Positions 10,630 through 21,955 of a stretch of DNA of 64,000 nt are shown here, piece by piece. This DNA comes from Apiosordaria backusii (taxonomy: Eukaryota > Ascomycota > Sordariomycetes > Sordariales > Lasiosphaeriaceae): NCBI GenBank assembly GCA_030549205.1, contig JAUKTV010000002.1, forward strand, positions 496,001-560,000, written 5' to 3'. The position numbers and the translations under genes are program-made. The notes under the pieces were generated by a model. The model was not told where the DNA came from. It saw nothing but the letters and a program-made list of their open reading frames with translations, and did no database searches. How positions within the stretch are numbered: the first letter of the stretch is position 1; each line of letters begins with the position of its first letter.

Positions 10630-11089
10630 ACCAAGTGGGGGGAGGTAAATACTTGCAAAAACTCTCGATATGTAAGGTACCTAGTATTATCCCGTGATGA
10701 AACTGGATACAATGACGTCTTCCTAGGAAGGTATTCATTGTATTTGTGGTCACCTGATAGCCTCGTGACTTTTACACACTGGCACAACAGACTTGTTAAG
10801 ACCCCCAGTACCTAACTTTGATCATCTTTTTTGCCATGTTCTCATCGGTTTCTAGTGGGGGAGGGCGGATTCAAGACTCCTCGCCGGCCTGAAAACCAGC
10901 AAGATATAGTCCGCTGTGGAATTTGGAGGGAAAAGATCTCTTGATCTCAGAGAACGTCACCATCATTAACGTCTGACTGCTTGCGGAAACAGGACATCTT
11001 AAGGGGAGAGTCCGACGGATGGAGCCACAGAGGGAGCACAATTGAAATCCAACTGGCGCCTTCGATGAACACGAGCAAGCCATCAAAGT
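10630..11089. other. Intergenic region between convergent genes
   Basis: About 460 bp between the stop of the membrane protein and the stop of the minus-strand gene. It must hold both 3' UTRs. I see no other feature. Confidence 0.4.
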
Positions 11090-11995
11090 TTAGTAGTTTC
11101 TACTGTAAACGCTCCCTTTCACCGACGGAAGGTTCTTCATCGCCGCTGTCAGTGCCTCCATTGTAGGTAGCTCTCTCGACTCGTCTGAAGCCCCCAGCTG
11201 CACGTTGAGCACCCAACTGCATACCTCCCTTGCGACCTCCATGTATGTCTCGGCACTCGCATCCTTCCACCTCTTCTCCTCATCGGCTTCCCAGGTGATG
11301 GCCTGGATGCTCGCGCCTCCCCCATCCTTTCCGTAGCCATCCAGCCCCGTATCAATCAGGAGTTCAATCTGCTTGTTACCACTCCAACTGCGATGCATGT
11401 GCAGTCGGACATGGCCGGTCTGGGGGTCCGGGCCGTCGCTGTAGATGAACCACTTGTCTTCTGACGCCGACATGTTTGGGTTCTGCGACGTGGACATGAA
11501 GATGTGTGTGGTCATTATGTCGCCGGGCACGAGGAACTGCGAGGCATAAATCTTGGAAGAGTTCTTGCGCGGTAGGAACCCCAGCATGAGAAGAGGGAGC
11601 TGGTCTGGCCGGATATCGACGTGCCACGGGGTGGTGATGGGCTTGGAAAAGGGTTGGTTTCGCCATTCATGTGGGGCCACTCGGTGGTTGGGTGTTGTGC
11701 CTCTCTGACCATAGGAGCTCCAGTGTCGGAGCAGGGCGATTTGGCTCTCGGTGGGGTTCTCCATCATCACCACTCGCAACGTCTTTCGGGCTCTGGTGTT
11801 GATGAAAATATTGTTGGTTGTTGGTGGAACCTCGTAGCCTACAGGTACATCGAAGTGCAGATCGTAAGACGGGAATAAAATATTGACCCGACCGACATAG
11901 CCACCCCCGCAATGTCTTGTACTCCATCGTTCTCTAATCCGAGATGCATCCAAGCAAAGACTGGAATGAAAGCAGTCACTCTTTGGCACTGACAT
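11090..11995 (-). CDS. Uncharacterised fungal protein with HRSW-S/T-G motif
   Basis: The open frame gives 301 residues. The C-terminal two thirds resemble an uncharacterised fungal domain: PWHVDIRPDQLPLLMLGFLP, then a charged linker, HMHRSWSGNKQIELLID, and a C-terminal helix-rich part (AETYMEVAREVCSWVLNVQL). I know related domains with an R-S-W-T/S-G core only as domains of unknown function. Paired Mets at about 11767 and 11764 may be the true start: the first 75 residues are Cys-rich and not domain-like, and a start at 11995 would leave only 14 bp to the divergent HET gene. The genes are head to head and probably share a promoter. No signal peptide is evident. Confidence 0.6.
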   Translation of the reverse strand: MSVPKSDCFHSSLCLDASRIRERWSTRHCGGGYVGRVNILFPSYDLHFDVPVGYEVPPTTNNIFINTRARKTLRVVMMENPTESQIALLRHWSSYGQRGTTPNHRVAPHEWRNQPFSKPITTPWHVDIRPDQLPLLMLGFLPRKNSSKIYASQFLVPGDIMTTHIFMSTSQNPNMSASEDKWFIYSDGPDPQTGHVRLHMHRSWSGNKQIELLIDTGLDGYGKDGGGASIQAITWEADEEKRWKDASAETYMEVAREVCSWVLNVQLGASDESRELPTMEALTAAMKNLPSVKGSVYSRNY

Positions 11996-12009
11996 TCAAG
12001 AACGGAAAT

Positions 12010-14118
12010 ATGGACAAGATTTCGCCCTGCACTGCATGCCGTGGCCTGGCTGAATACCATCGCATAATTTCGGTTCCAGAGATGCTCGCTAGCGTAAAGG
12101 ACGGCTGCAAGTCATGCATCTTGCTGAGCGACATCATTTCGCAATTCGTCCCGTGCTCCAACCTCTCCGGACTCCGTCTTCTCGTCGACTGTACCTTACA
12201 CATTGCAGCTTACTCCAAGGAGAAGAGCAAATTCCAATTTGCCATCGAGGTTTATGTCCAACCTGGTAGGTTCCCTACCTTATGTCAATGCTTGGGCGCC
12301 TATTCACAAGCACGGTCGTTGATATGATCTCTATTGTAGGGGTTTGTTTACCATGGAAGAATATCGGGCAAGCAAACACGGTACCAGCAGCTCCCAGTAC
12401 AGCTGAATCTGTTGCACTCATCAGGAAGTGGCTGCATGACTGTCAGACAAGTCATACATCTTGTCAAGACAGACGAACACCAACATTGCCCTCAAGGATC
12501 ATCAAGGTGGGCGAATCCTTCGATGACGTGTCCCTCTATATCACCAAGGACGGTGAAAAGGGCAGCTATATAGCGTTGAGTCATTGCTGGGGTGGGAAAA
12601 CACCCCTTGCAACGACGAGAAGTACTTTGCAGAGTCACCAAGAGTCTATTCAATTCGACGCCAACTCCAAGACGTTTGCAGAAGCCGTAGATGTCACCAG
12701 AGCTTTGGGATTTCAGTATTTGTGGTAAGCACAGCTGCTGCTACTTCTCCTGTTCACCCTAACAGTTGCAAAATAGGATCGATTCAGTCTGCATCGTCCA
12801 AGATGATGCAGACGACTGGATCGCCGAGGCAGCCAAGATGAGGGATATCTACAGCCACGCTACGCTAACTCTCGCGGCCGATGGCGCAGAAGACACATCC
12901 CAGGGCTTATTCGGCATTGGTAGATTGGATGCCAGGATATCGGCGAACAAAACATGCATCGTAACTACGCAGGACACAAACGGCTCGTCGGTCGAGGTGT
13001 ATGGCAGACTCCGGTCAACCATGCCATCCGATCCAAATACAGCTCCCCACTCGAGTTTAGGCAGCAAAACAAGCAAGCTCTCGACGCGGGCATGGGTGCT
13101 ACAGGAACGAATGCTGTCGCCATGCACCGTACACTTCAACGACGAAGAGCTCGTGTGGTCGTGCTTCGGTCAGCAGCGGTGCGAGTGCCGATGGATCGCC
13201 GGTGCCTCAGAGTCTGGTCACTTTCGACGCCTATTGCTGACAGCTGGGAATCCCAGTCCAGAATTGGAACGTAATCTCCTCATCGAGTGGCCCAAAGTCG
13301 TCGAGGAGTTCACCACAAAGGGACTGACGTACCCAAAAGACAGGCTCCCCGCTCTCTCTGGATTGGCCACTCTCTTGCAGGAAAAGACAACATCCCGCTA
13401 CCTTGCTGGTCTATGGTCCGAGGACATGGCGTACTCCCTCCTCTGGATCGCTCACCACGCTGCCGCCTCCAACATGGGTCAGCCCATCATCCGCATCCCC
13501 GTAGTCCCCTATGCCCCTTCTTGGTCGTGGGCATCGGTCATCGGTTCCATCAGGTACATCGATCGTCATCTTGACCAGTTTACGCACAGACGATCCGGCA
13601 ATGATGAAGTTAAACCTATTATCAACGTCCTACAGGCAACCACAACACCGGCCACGTCAAACATGTACGGCCCGGTAACAGCTGGTTTTGTCACCGTTCG
13701 CGGCCAGGTTGTGTCCGTGCAGTTTGATCCCCTAGGAGGCGCATGGCGGCCTGTCAGAGATGCATACTACCCCTCACTGGAATTCGAGCCAACCAATGCC
13801 GGAGCCACACCCAAGTTCATTCCTGACGTTCTGGACGAGGATCCGCGGTTCAGCTTGGCAGCAAGACTGGGCACACTCTTCACTAGGTTTGTGCTTCTCC
13901 GCGCCGCCACATATCTCTGGCATGGATCAATGTCCAGTGAGAGTACCGAAGTTGTGGCAATCTTATTGGAAGAGGTACCCGTGGAGAGTTTGGGTGAAGG
14001 GGTGCAACTGCCGTCTGGGGTCGAGGTGGTGTACCAGCGGAGAGGCATCATATTGCACGCGTTTCATAGTCAGAAAGTTTGGAAGGATGTGCCGATGCGG
14101 ACTGTTACGATTGCTTGA
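12010..14118 (+). CDS. HET-domain (heterokaryon incompatibility) protein
   Basis: HET domains act in allorecognition and programmed cell death in filamentous fungi. Exons read as 12010-12265, 12340-12724 and 12777-14118 (introns of 74 and 52 bp, both in frame), giving about 660 residues. The N-terminus has the usual C-x2-C leader (SPCTACRGL) and a second GCKSC. The HET core shows YIALSHCWGGKTPL, then LGFQYLWIDSVCIVQDD split by intron 2, then SHATLTLAADGAEDTSQGLF and STRAWVLQERMLSPCTVHF. The C-terminal part has YAPSWSWASVIG, usual for these proteins. No NACHT, ankyrin or WD repeats are attached. The earlier ATG at 11944 would overlap the divergent gene, so I prefer 12010. Confidence 0.87.
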
Positions 14119-15315
14119 AGGGAACTATCTTGATTCTGTACCTACCGTAAATTGAGAGCGCTCCAGCCACTCCACGGTCCCCCCCCCCCCCCCCCAGCGA
14201 AGCGCACGTTCAAGCTTCTGCAAGCCACATACCTGTAGGTTCAAGTTGCCTTCCTTGTTGATTTATCTGTTGCTCTTCAACAGCGGCAAGGATGCCATCT
14301 CTTGTCAACGATGCTCGCTTAAGCTGGACATGAAGAAGTTGCGGAGGATCCACCACAAGGGTCTCGCCCCTCATGCAGCAACAAGCTAGTGCTTTCTGAC
14401 TAAGAGACTCAGTTGTGTAATCCTTTCGGTAACTTCCGTCGTCAAGACCTTCGGTTTTAGACGTGGCTGCAGTTTTGTGACACTGGTTCGCAATGATACC
14501 TAGGCGTTATTTCCCAAACATGACACTATCCCCGGCTAGGTAAAGTGAGCAAATGCTTGGTTACCTTAGCCCACCAGTCCGGTTGTTGCCGATCACTGAT
14601 GCAATTCCGGCCCCTTGGCTGGGTACCGTAACAGATGCCGGGGTAAACAGAAACGAACAAACAAAAGCAATTGCCGAACGGGATTTTGAGGCCTGCCCCA
14701 GAGCATTGTGCCCCAGCTTTTGTGTCACCGATTTGCGAGTTTTGTTGTATCCGTAGGTACCTTACTCCACACCACCTTATGCAGGGCAGGGTTCATGTAT
14801 GTAAGAAACTTGAAGTGGATTTTTTGTGCAGCAATAGTGTACATAAACTATCCCTTTTCTGCGCGCAATGAATAAATGCCAAGCACTGTTGTGCTAGCGT
14901 CCTCCACCTCACCCTCCTGTCACCGAGACCAGACCGAACCGACCCTGTGGACAATTGCCCCCCGCCTCCCTTCCCCGGCGTGCTAGGTGTCTTGGTACGG
15001 AGTCGAGTCCACACTAGAAACGAAGGGTCGAATCAAACATGGGAATTGTCTCTAGCGTGGGACAAGGGAACCTGAAGCAAAAGAAAATATGTTACGAAAG
15101 GAACTAGCCCTTTATGCCCTGATCGACAGGAGTCCAATGCAACTTCGGTTTTCGAGATGGCCATCAAATCCCAACGAAAAACTTCTCCTGATACTTAAAA
15201 GCGTCGTGACGATGCTTTTTGTGCTTGCCCCGGGCCAGGATACACACTCAACTTGGAGTCGTTCGTTGTCTTTCCCAGGTTCAAGTTCTCAGATATCGCG
15301 TCACCGCTTCCCAGC
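14119..15315. other. Intergenic region with 17-C run
   Basis: About 1.2 kb with no supported gene. A run of 17 C residues occupies 14179-14195. The sequence before 15316 should be the promoter and 5' UTR of the rhodopsin-like gene. Confidence 0.45.
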
Positions 15316-16694
15316 ATGCCAGATTCCGAATCCAAATCCGTCCTGCCCGGCATCCCGGGTTACGACCCTGACAATCTTCAGCCATGGACCCTCGCTACCG
15401 TCGTGTCGGTGACGCTGCTTTCCACCATCTCAGTCGGCCTGCGGATGTATGCCCGATACCTCAAGGCGCAAAAGCTCTGGTGGGATGACTGGATGGTTGT
15501 TTTTTCTCAGGTTTGTGGCCGGCGCTGCCTGTAGAATGACCTCGATTCTGACAAGCTCGGTTAACAGTTATGGAATTATGTCACCGTGGGCTTCATCTTC
15601 GCCATGTATGCGGCCGGCATGGGCATCCACGCCGACAAGGTCCCCATCGAGAAAATTGTGCTGATGGCCAAATTCCTCGTCGTCGCCGAGATCTTATACG
15701 TCTTTAACCTGGTCTGGTCCAAGATGGCCATTCTGTTCATGTATTACCGCATCTTCCGCTTCCCTTACTTCAAGAAGATGGCCTGGGGGATCAGTGCCTT
15801 CATCATCGCCTGGGTCATCACCATCACCTTCCTCTTCATCTTTATCTGCGTCCCTGTCGAAAAGCTCTGGTATCCGCACCTGCCAGGCAAGTGCATCAAC
15901 CAGGTCGGGACGTGGATCGCCAACGCCATCTCGACCATTGTGTCCGACATTGCCATTCTCGTCTTGCCCATCCCGCAGGTGTGGAAGCTGCAGCTGCGGC
16001 AATCCGAAAAGATCGGTGTCACGGTGGCTTTCTGTTTGGGTTTCTTGTAAGTCTTTTCTACCTTACCTTAGGTACCCTTCTTGGGCCTGCTGTCATGTTC
16101 TAACCAAAGAATGTCTTCCACAGCGTCGTTTTTGCCTCTGCCTACCGAACCTCGGTGCTTTTCACCTACACCAACGACGACCCATCCTACTCCCTCGCAC
16201 CGACCGTCGGCTGGACCGCTATCGAAATGTCTGCAGGCATCATCTCTGCCAACCTGCCCACTCTTGGCCCCATCATGAGCCTGGTTCTGGGCAAGCTGGG
16301 CATCTCGCGCTCCCTCATCACCGGCGGCAGCAGCAGCGGAACCAAGAACGGGTTTTCCTCGAAGAACAACTTTGGCACCAGCGGTGGTGGTGGCAACGTC
16401 AAGTCGGTCGGAGGTTCAGTCAGCGACCGCACAGAGGCTGGTGACCTGCGGAAAGACGGAGACAGGGCGTTTTATCGTCTGCCCGACGACCAATCCTTAA
16501 GCGATACGGCACTCGATGGTGGCAGGACGAGGACGCTCAGTCGCGATGATACTGGGCTACGGCCTGACCATGGGTATGCCTACACGGTAACGAGCCGACC
16601 GGGGAAACTAGGGGATAATGAGAGTATGAGCGGAGACGAGGTTCCCCTCAAGGGGATCAGGGTGCATACGGACTTTAAGCAATCTGCGGACTAA
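15316..16694 (+). CDS. Fungal rhodopsin-like integral membrane protein
   Basis: A seven-helix protein of the fungal rhodopsin/SAT4-like domain family, present in many copies in filamentous ascomycetes; roles are largely unknown. Exons read as 15316-15510, 15568-16046 and 16124-16694 (introns 57 and 77 bp, frame kept), giving about 414 residues. Helices begin at TLATVVSVTLLSTISVGLRM with the family signature RMYARYLKAQKLWWDDW, then GFIFAMYAAGMGIHA, YVFNLVWSKMAILFMYYRIF, an extracellular CINQ loop and ISTIVSDIAILVLPIPQVW. The last helices are AFCLGFLVVFASAYR and WTAIEMSAGIISANLPTLGP. The C-terminal 120 residues are cytosolic, Gly/Ser-rich and charged. No CFEM domain is present. The first ATG of the longer frame (15253 region) is less domain-like. 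Confidence 0.88.
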
Positions 16695-16850
16695 CGACGT
16701 CATGGGACAGCCGGCAAACCGGCGTTAATAACTTGAATGGGGGGAGGATATTGTGCTTATTTTGGTTCCCAATCTCTACCGGGATTATTCTTTTCATTCA
16801 TTTGTCCTCTTTTCAGATACCACTTTTATTCTTTACTACCTGGCTTTGGG

Positions 16851-16880
16851 CGGCATATTCCGGGCGGCATATTCCGGGCG
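16851..16880. repeat. Short tandem duplication of a 15-bp unit
   Basis: The unit GGGCGGCATATTCC(G) occurs twice in tandem just downstream of the rhodopsin-like gene, likely in its 3' UTR. Confidence 0.6.
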
Positions 16881-17349
16881 TTCAAACATCAGCATTATAT
16901 ATTCCTGTATTAGTTGTCAATGCAACATATCCACCCACGACCCGCCTGAGACCATTTTTCAGTGGCATTTCTTACCAGTCTTCATTCGGTTATAAAGTAT
17001 GATGGTGTGAGACTATGCTAACAAAAGAGTAAACCTTCTGCTGCCAGTCGTCGTGGGATTGGTTACCAGTGATGGAAGATGGGACGTTCCATTAGCAAGA
17101 TAAGGTTAAATCCTACCCTTGCACTAGCTCAACTGTCAACTTGAAAGGGGGCTGGGGTAATCTCGCACTGTGCCGCCTGCCAGTCATCCATAGGTAGTGA
17201 TCATTCATGTCTCCTCCAAACCAAGCCCGAGCTAACATCACAACTCGATACCACCTCTCCCAACACAACCCATCACCCTCCTATCCTGGAGAATCCCGGT
17301 TCCGGGAGCTAGGGAACAATACCAGACGCATCCATCCCCCACGCAGAAT

Positions 17350-18087
17350 ATGCCCCCATATGGAACTATCCCGTTTGATCTGTTCATTTTGGTATACCTA
17401 CTTGACCTCTTCCACAGCATCACAAAGTGGCATGGAGTTGACTATGATAAGGATAACTTCAGTTTCGATACACCCTCTCAAACCGAAGACCAAGAGCATT
17501 GGCACCCGGCAGCAGAGAAATTTCTCTTTCTATCTGCGGTTGAGCGCTTCGTATGTACCTGCCCACCAACATGATTGACCCCGTGCTGACAGTGTTCATT
17601 CACCGTAAGCCCCAAAGCTTTATCATCAAGTCGCCTCACAGACTGACCGGCTTCCCAGGTCCGCAGACTATTCCCATGTTCATCCTCTGCTGACGCCCGC
17701 CAACATCTCCCGCGTCCTTGTCCCCTTTCAAACCGCTCAAGAGAGGAGAATCTGTGGTGACGTTGGGAAAAGCACCCCGCTTTATCTGCGGTTGTGCCAC
17801 AATCTCACCCTGGATAAGGAGCAACGGTGTGACAGCCTGCTCACGACTGTGGACATGGGTGATTCTATTGACGATGCTTCTCTTGAGGTACTTATCGGCA
17901 AGTGGTGAAACTGAGACTTGGGATCACCATCTGAAAGAGTCCATTGTCCAACCACCTACTCTGTCGCTGGTTGCCGGGTTTGTTCGACTCTATCCGAGCA
18001 GCCCTCGTGGAGGAGTATGCAGATTACGAGTACATGGAGGATAAGTACAATGATAGACCAGCTGCCCTCGCTTTTGCAGTTGATTAG
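17350..18087 (+). pseudogene. Possible decayed or intron-rich small gene
   Basis: A coding-like frame starts at an ATG at 17350 (first residues MPPYGTIPFDLFILVYL) and runs 67 codons to a good donor GTATGT at 17551. Further coding-like stretches follow in shifted frames: about 17660-17908, containing LVPFQTAQERRICGDVGK, and about 17990-18087, containing EEYADYEYMEDKYNDRP and ending in TAG. Possible acceptors lie at 17592 and 17658, but no set of introns of normal length joined all pieces in frame. It may be a real multi-exon gene that I cannot resolve or a degraded relic. No family recognised. Confidence 0.25.
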
Positions 18088-18735
18088 AAAGCGCTTGAGG
18101 AGGGGTTGGTCAAGATGATGTGGCTTGATGGTTTGGTGCCTGTGTGTGGACGATCAAGATCAAGTCAGCTACATGGTGAACTTCCTCGGGGCTATATGGG
18201 CGGTAACGGGCTGCTTGACGTAATACAAGAGCCCGAGGGGGAAGAGGGAGACGACGGGGAGGGATGGGGGGAATTTGTGATTGCTTAGAGCCATGCCCGA
18301 TGCGCGGGACGCGCACCACTTCCATCGCCTGCCCAGACTCAGTTGATGTGCTTCATGGTAACGTAACCCAGTATGTTGTGCTACAAAATGTGGCATCGTG
18401 AAGCAAGGACTCGATTTATGCTCGAGGCATCATTTTTACCGTCGTGGGCTGTTGCCTCATGGCTTGGTACCACGGTATTTGCGTTATACCAAAGCAGAAT
18501 CTCGTTACATTTATGTCCTGTCGTGTCTGGGCTACCTGTAATGTCTCATCCACTTCTCAAAGAGACTGTTGTGAAATAGTGGAACATATTACACGATGAG
18601 ACAGGCGCCATGGCTTGATTCGGAAGGGGTAGAATGGTTGCCTTGTGTGAGGGGCACTGGAGATGTCCTGGCAGCACTCCCCTCACTGTCATCGCATTCT
18701 GCTTTTCTACCACAAGGTAGTCAGTTATCCACACA

Positions 18736-20878
18736 ATGGCAGACGAAACAGCGGAACTGTCCTTGCAACAGGAGTTTATCAACACACTGAGGGCCTTGCA
18801 AAGGTTTGCTGAAAATTGCGAACAACGACTCGCAAATCTTGAAGCAGCACAGAGGCCACCGAGTACCAAGACGAGCAGAAACGAAACAAGCGAAGACAAA
18901 CACCATACACAACCTACATGTACTCAGCCTGCCAAGTCCAAGGTCCAGGCGGCCGTCGCTTATCCTGCTACAGATGATGGAATAGATGGATTAAGATGGT
19001 TTTATTACGAAACCATCCCTGATTTCCGCCGACGTATAGAAGGGAAGGCGCGTGGCTGGCACTATTGTATGGTCTCCAGTCATCATACCTTTCTACCTTA
19101 CATTGAGGGACCGAACATTAACAAATATTTTGCCATATTAAACAGGGCGCACGCTCGACACTTCGCACATCGATGAACAAAACCGCTATTTCTCTCGCGA
19201 AGCGCGATGTAATGATGTCCCAAGTGACGTGGAGTTCTGGAGCCGCTCGGTATCAGGCCGCGGAATTCCCGATTACGTTCCTCCCTGGGAGCTCGTGAAG
19301 CATTTAGATGATAAGTGGTATCATATTGACGACTTGGAACACACGAACCCCGTCGAATTTAATGAGTTAGTCGCTTCGGAGCTTTCGGAGCACCCAGCAC
19401 AGCTCATTCCTTACGCCCTCGCACCACCACTTCCTGAGGAAGCACTGTTCTCAACAACAGGTCTTGGCGATAAGCGGGAGCTCATCATGAAATCTGTTGG
19501 ACGACTTTATGCCGTGCCCCCCGACTCGCGTATTCCTCTGAAGTTTGAGAAAAACTCACTGCGCCGGATATGCCACAATGCCCAGTTTTCCAACGTCTCC
19601 TTTGATGATGAGCTCAAGGACTTCAACATAGTTTTTGATTTGCTCCAGACGGCAGGTGGAGAGTTTTTGGTTCATGATTTTGATGACTTTATGTCCATGG
19701 TAATCTTCGATTCTCGAATAGAGTCATGGGAGTCTTCCGACGCTGCCGACAAGGACCTTTTTGGATTCATGGCGTCTCCGGCCCGTCAAGCGGAAGAGAT
19801 ACTGAACATCCCTCCGCTTGCCTATCGTATTGGGTCGAACTTTATTCACGACCAAGATCAAGCCAAGCCGTGGCATCGCATACTTTCCTTTCGTGGTCTG
19901 GCTCAGTTTGCGGCGAGGTTTGACTGGCGACAACTGAGAACTGCGGAGAAGAGGCCCGGGCCATTTTCATCCGACACAAGCGATATACTGTGCAATATGC
20001 TGTTCTCGCATCCTTCAATGATACAGCAATATCAACTGGTGAAACTATTTCATCTCCACCTCAACTGTACTCACGATTTAATCCGTCAAGACCCTGGTTT
20101 TCCATTTCACATCACATGGTATCGCTCCTCGACTAAAGGTTGGTCTAAAGCTAACCGTTCTCCATCTGTTTGGAGCCAAGGAGCCTTTTACCCTCCTAAC
20201 AACCAATCCAGAGGCGCCACAATTGAACGCCGCGCCTTCACGGTGGGCTTCTACCCACAGAAGATTGCCGGACAGCCTTGGATGGATCTTCTACTTGGGG
20301 ATGCCGGTGTGCCCTTGTCACCATACTGGACATACATTGTGTTAATCCCTGAAGACATGGGTATGCACAAGATACTACCATCCACGAAGCCGCCTCGGTT
20401 ACCCTCACCTGCCTTTTGGGTCTATTCACTTATTCACTATGCACTCGAAGAGGCCGTCATGTCATGGAAACATGTGGAAGGCGAGATCAGCAAACTCTTA
20501 GATACCGACCGGGATGCTGTATTTGATCCCGAAACACACGATCTGCTGTTGTTTGATGACAGCAACTTCTCCAGGTCGAGGCTTTATTTCTGGGCAGAGG
20601 ATATCTTGACAGTGTTTGTCCGCGAACTGCGCGTTACCATCGATCATTGTGAAGACTGGCGGGGAGGTTGGGTGGATGTATTCCGGGCCAACGAGCAAAA
20701 TTACATTGAGCTTGTGAAAGCCCGCCTGAAAGCGGACACCGAGGGTCGTCCCCATGTTAATCCGAAGAACGTTTCTTTGTTCTTGGAAGATTGTATCGAT
20801 CAGTACCTATATTGCGAAGCTCGCAGTGGACATCCGCAAACTCCAAGATCAGCTTACTCGCTTCGAACAAACACTTGA
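18736..20878 (+). CDS. CorA-like membrane protein, N-terminal and central part
   Basis: A fungal protein with a CorA-like (Mg2+ channel superfamily) C-terminal architecture. Exon 1 is 18736-19066, exon 2 starts at 19146 (79-bp intron; the junction restores WRTLDTSHIDEQ). Residues 1-35 are a short coiled coil (QRLANLEAAQ). A large central domain with many aromatic residues follows; near its end is SRSRLYFWAEDIL, then a segment expected to lead to a coiled coil and two membrane helices. This frame ends at a TGA at 20878, after about 660 residues, with an unrelated-looking tail. The expected continuation lies one frame over from about 20815, so the C-terminus is probably lost by frameshift. Transport function is doubtful in this fungal subfamily. 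Confidence 0.65.
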
Positions 20879-21479
20879 GAATGTTAAAAGCATGAGGAAC
20901 TCTGTAAGTGATCATTCCGCTGCACCTTCGTACCTCTCTTATACCCTTTATGATGTTCTCGATAGCGACTTGGCATTTTCTAACTCCATATCAACAGCTG
21001 TTCACCGCCAGCGGAGCCATGGAATCCCGAGCAGCCACAGATCTAGGCCGAAACGTCCGCCTCCTGACATATGTCAGCATATTCTATCTCCCGCTGGGAG
21101 TATGTGCTGGCATGTGGGAGCATCAATGAGAATTACAGCTCCACGGCCTTTGCGATCCTGACGGTTGTCGTCGCGCTTATCACCTACTTGTCTCGTTGCC
21201 AATATCGAGCGACTAGTGCATTTTATTTAGGACCGCTATTACGCCGTTAGGCGTCCCTTGATGGAGTATATGGCCAAGGACGTAGAATGGGAGCAGACTG
21301 AAAAGAGGTTCAAGCGCTTCCCACCGGAAAGAGAGGTCGGCACACTGTCAAAATGGGTGATACTTCGCTATGCGTGCGTTTGGGCAAGGAACAAGGTCAT
21401 GGAGAAGCTACGATTCAAGGGCAGGGAGACGCAGCCAGCAACAGGCCCCCCTGATGCAACAGATTTGCCTTCCCATTAA
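20815..21479 (+). pseudogene. Frame-disrupted C-terminus of the CorA-like gene
   Basis: Coding-like pieces follow in different frames. First comes a coiled coil, IRKLQDQLTRFEQTLENVK, then a clear intron at 20904-20997 (GTAAGT to CAACAG). Next is the hallmark MESRAATDLGRNVRLLTYVS with the first membrane helix, then after one extra base near 21108 SINENYSSTAFAILTVVVAL (second helix). After another one-base shift near 21200 come VANIERLVHF, a TAG at about 21229, and PLMEYMAKDVEWEQ up to 21479. That makes three frame changes and one nonsense codon. Either the gene is decaying or the assembly has several indels here. Confidence 0.55.
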
Positions 21480-21955
21480 CAAGTTCTGATTTCAGTATTC
21501 GGGCGAGTGACGTGGTTCGGCAGGATGTAGTCAGAAACTCAAAAAGTTTGAGAACCGTCACGGGTCTTCTGCGTGGAACTTATGTGTTCGTACCTACCTA
21601 TCTCTCACTCTCATTCAGCCTCTTTACCTCTTCTGGCAGGCCGTGATAGTGGCACTGTGAAGCGGGCATGTAAGCGCTATAGCCCCTGAATGCCCCTGCA
21701 ATGGCGGTCTTGGCATCATCCTCCCGCACCAGGCGGCAAGTGATTTGGCGGGGGAGCAACGCTTATTTTGACTCACCCGGTCTATGCCGTCCTCACTGTC
21801 CTCACCGGGTGGGGCCGGGGGGCAGTGAGTCTCCCGGCGGGCTGTGAAGTGCCTCCACGGCACATGCATCAAGTCAATCAATTATAAGAACCGTCACATC
21901 ACGCTCTCTTCACTCAACTTTGTTCTTTTCTCTTTCATCATCAACAACACATACA
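21480..21955. other. Intergenic region
   Basis: About 475 bp; contains the likely promoter and CT-rich 5' UTR (21900-21950) of the VWA gene. Nothing else seen. Confidence 0.4.

Larger units (their letters stand above)
16695..18735. other. Gene-poor stretch
   Basis: Apart from the 15-bp duplication at 16851 and the doubtful coding pieces at 17350-18087, I see no gene, RNA or repeat here. Confidence 0.35.

Noticed and set aside
11944..12009. Upstream ATG of the HET gene
   Set aside because: It would overlap the divergent gene, and the typical HET leader begins at 12010.
21091..21132. Possible 42-bp intron (GTATGT to TTACAG) in the CorA-like remnant
   Set aside because: It would delete the WSINENY-like link between the helices, and it does not repair the other frame breaks.
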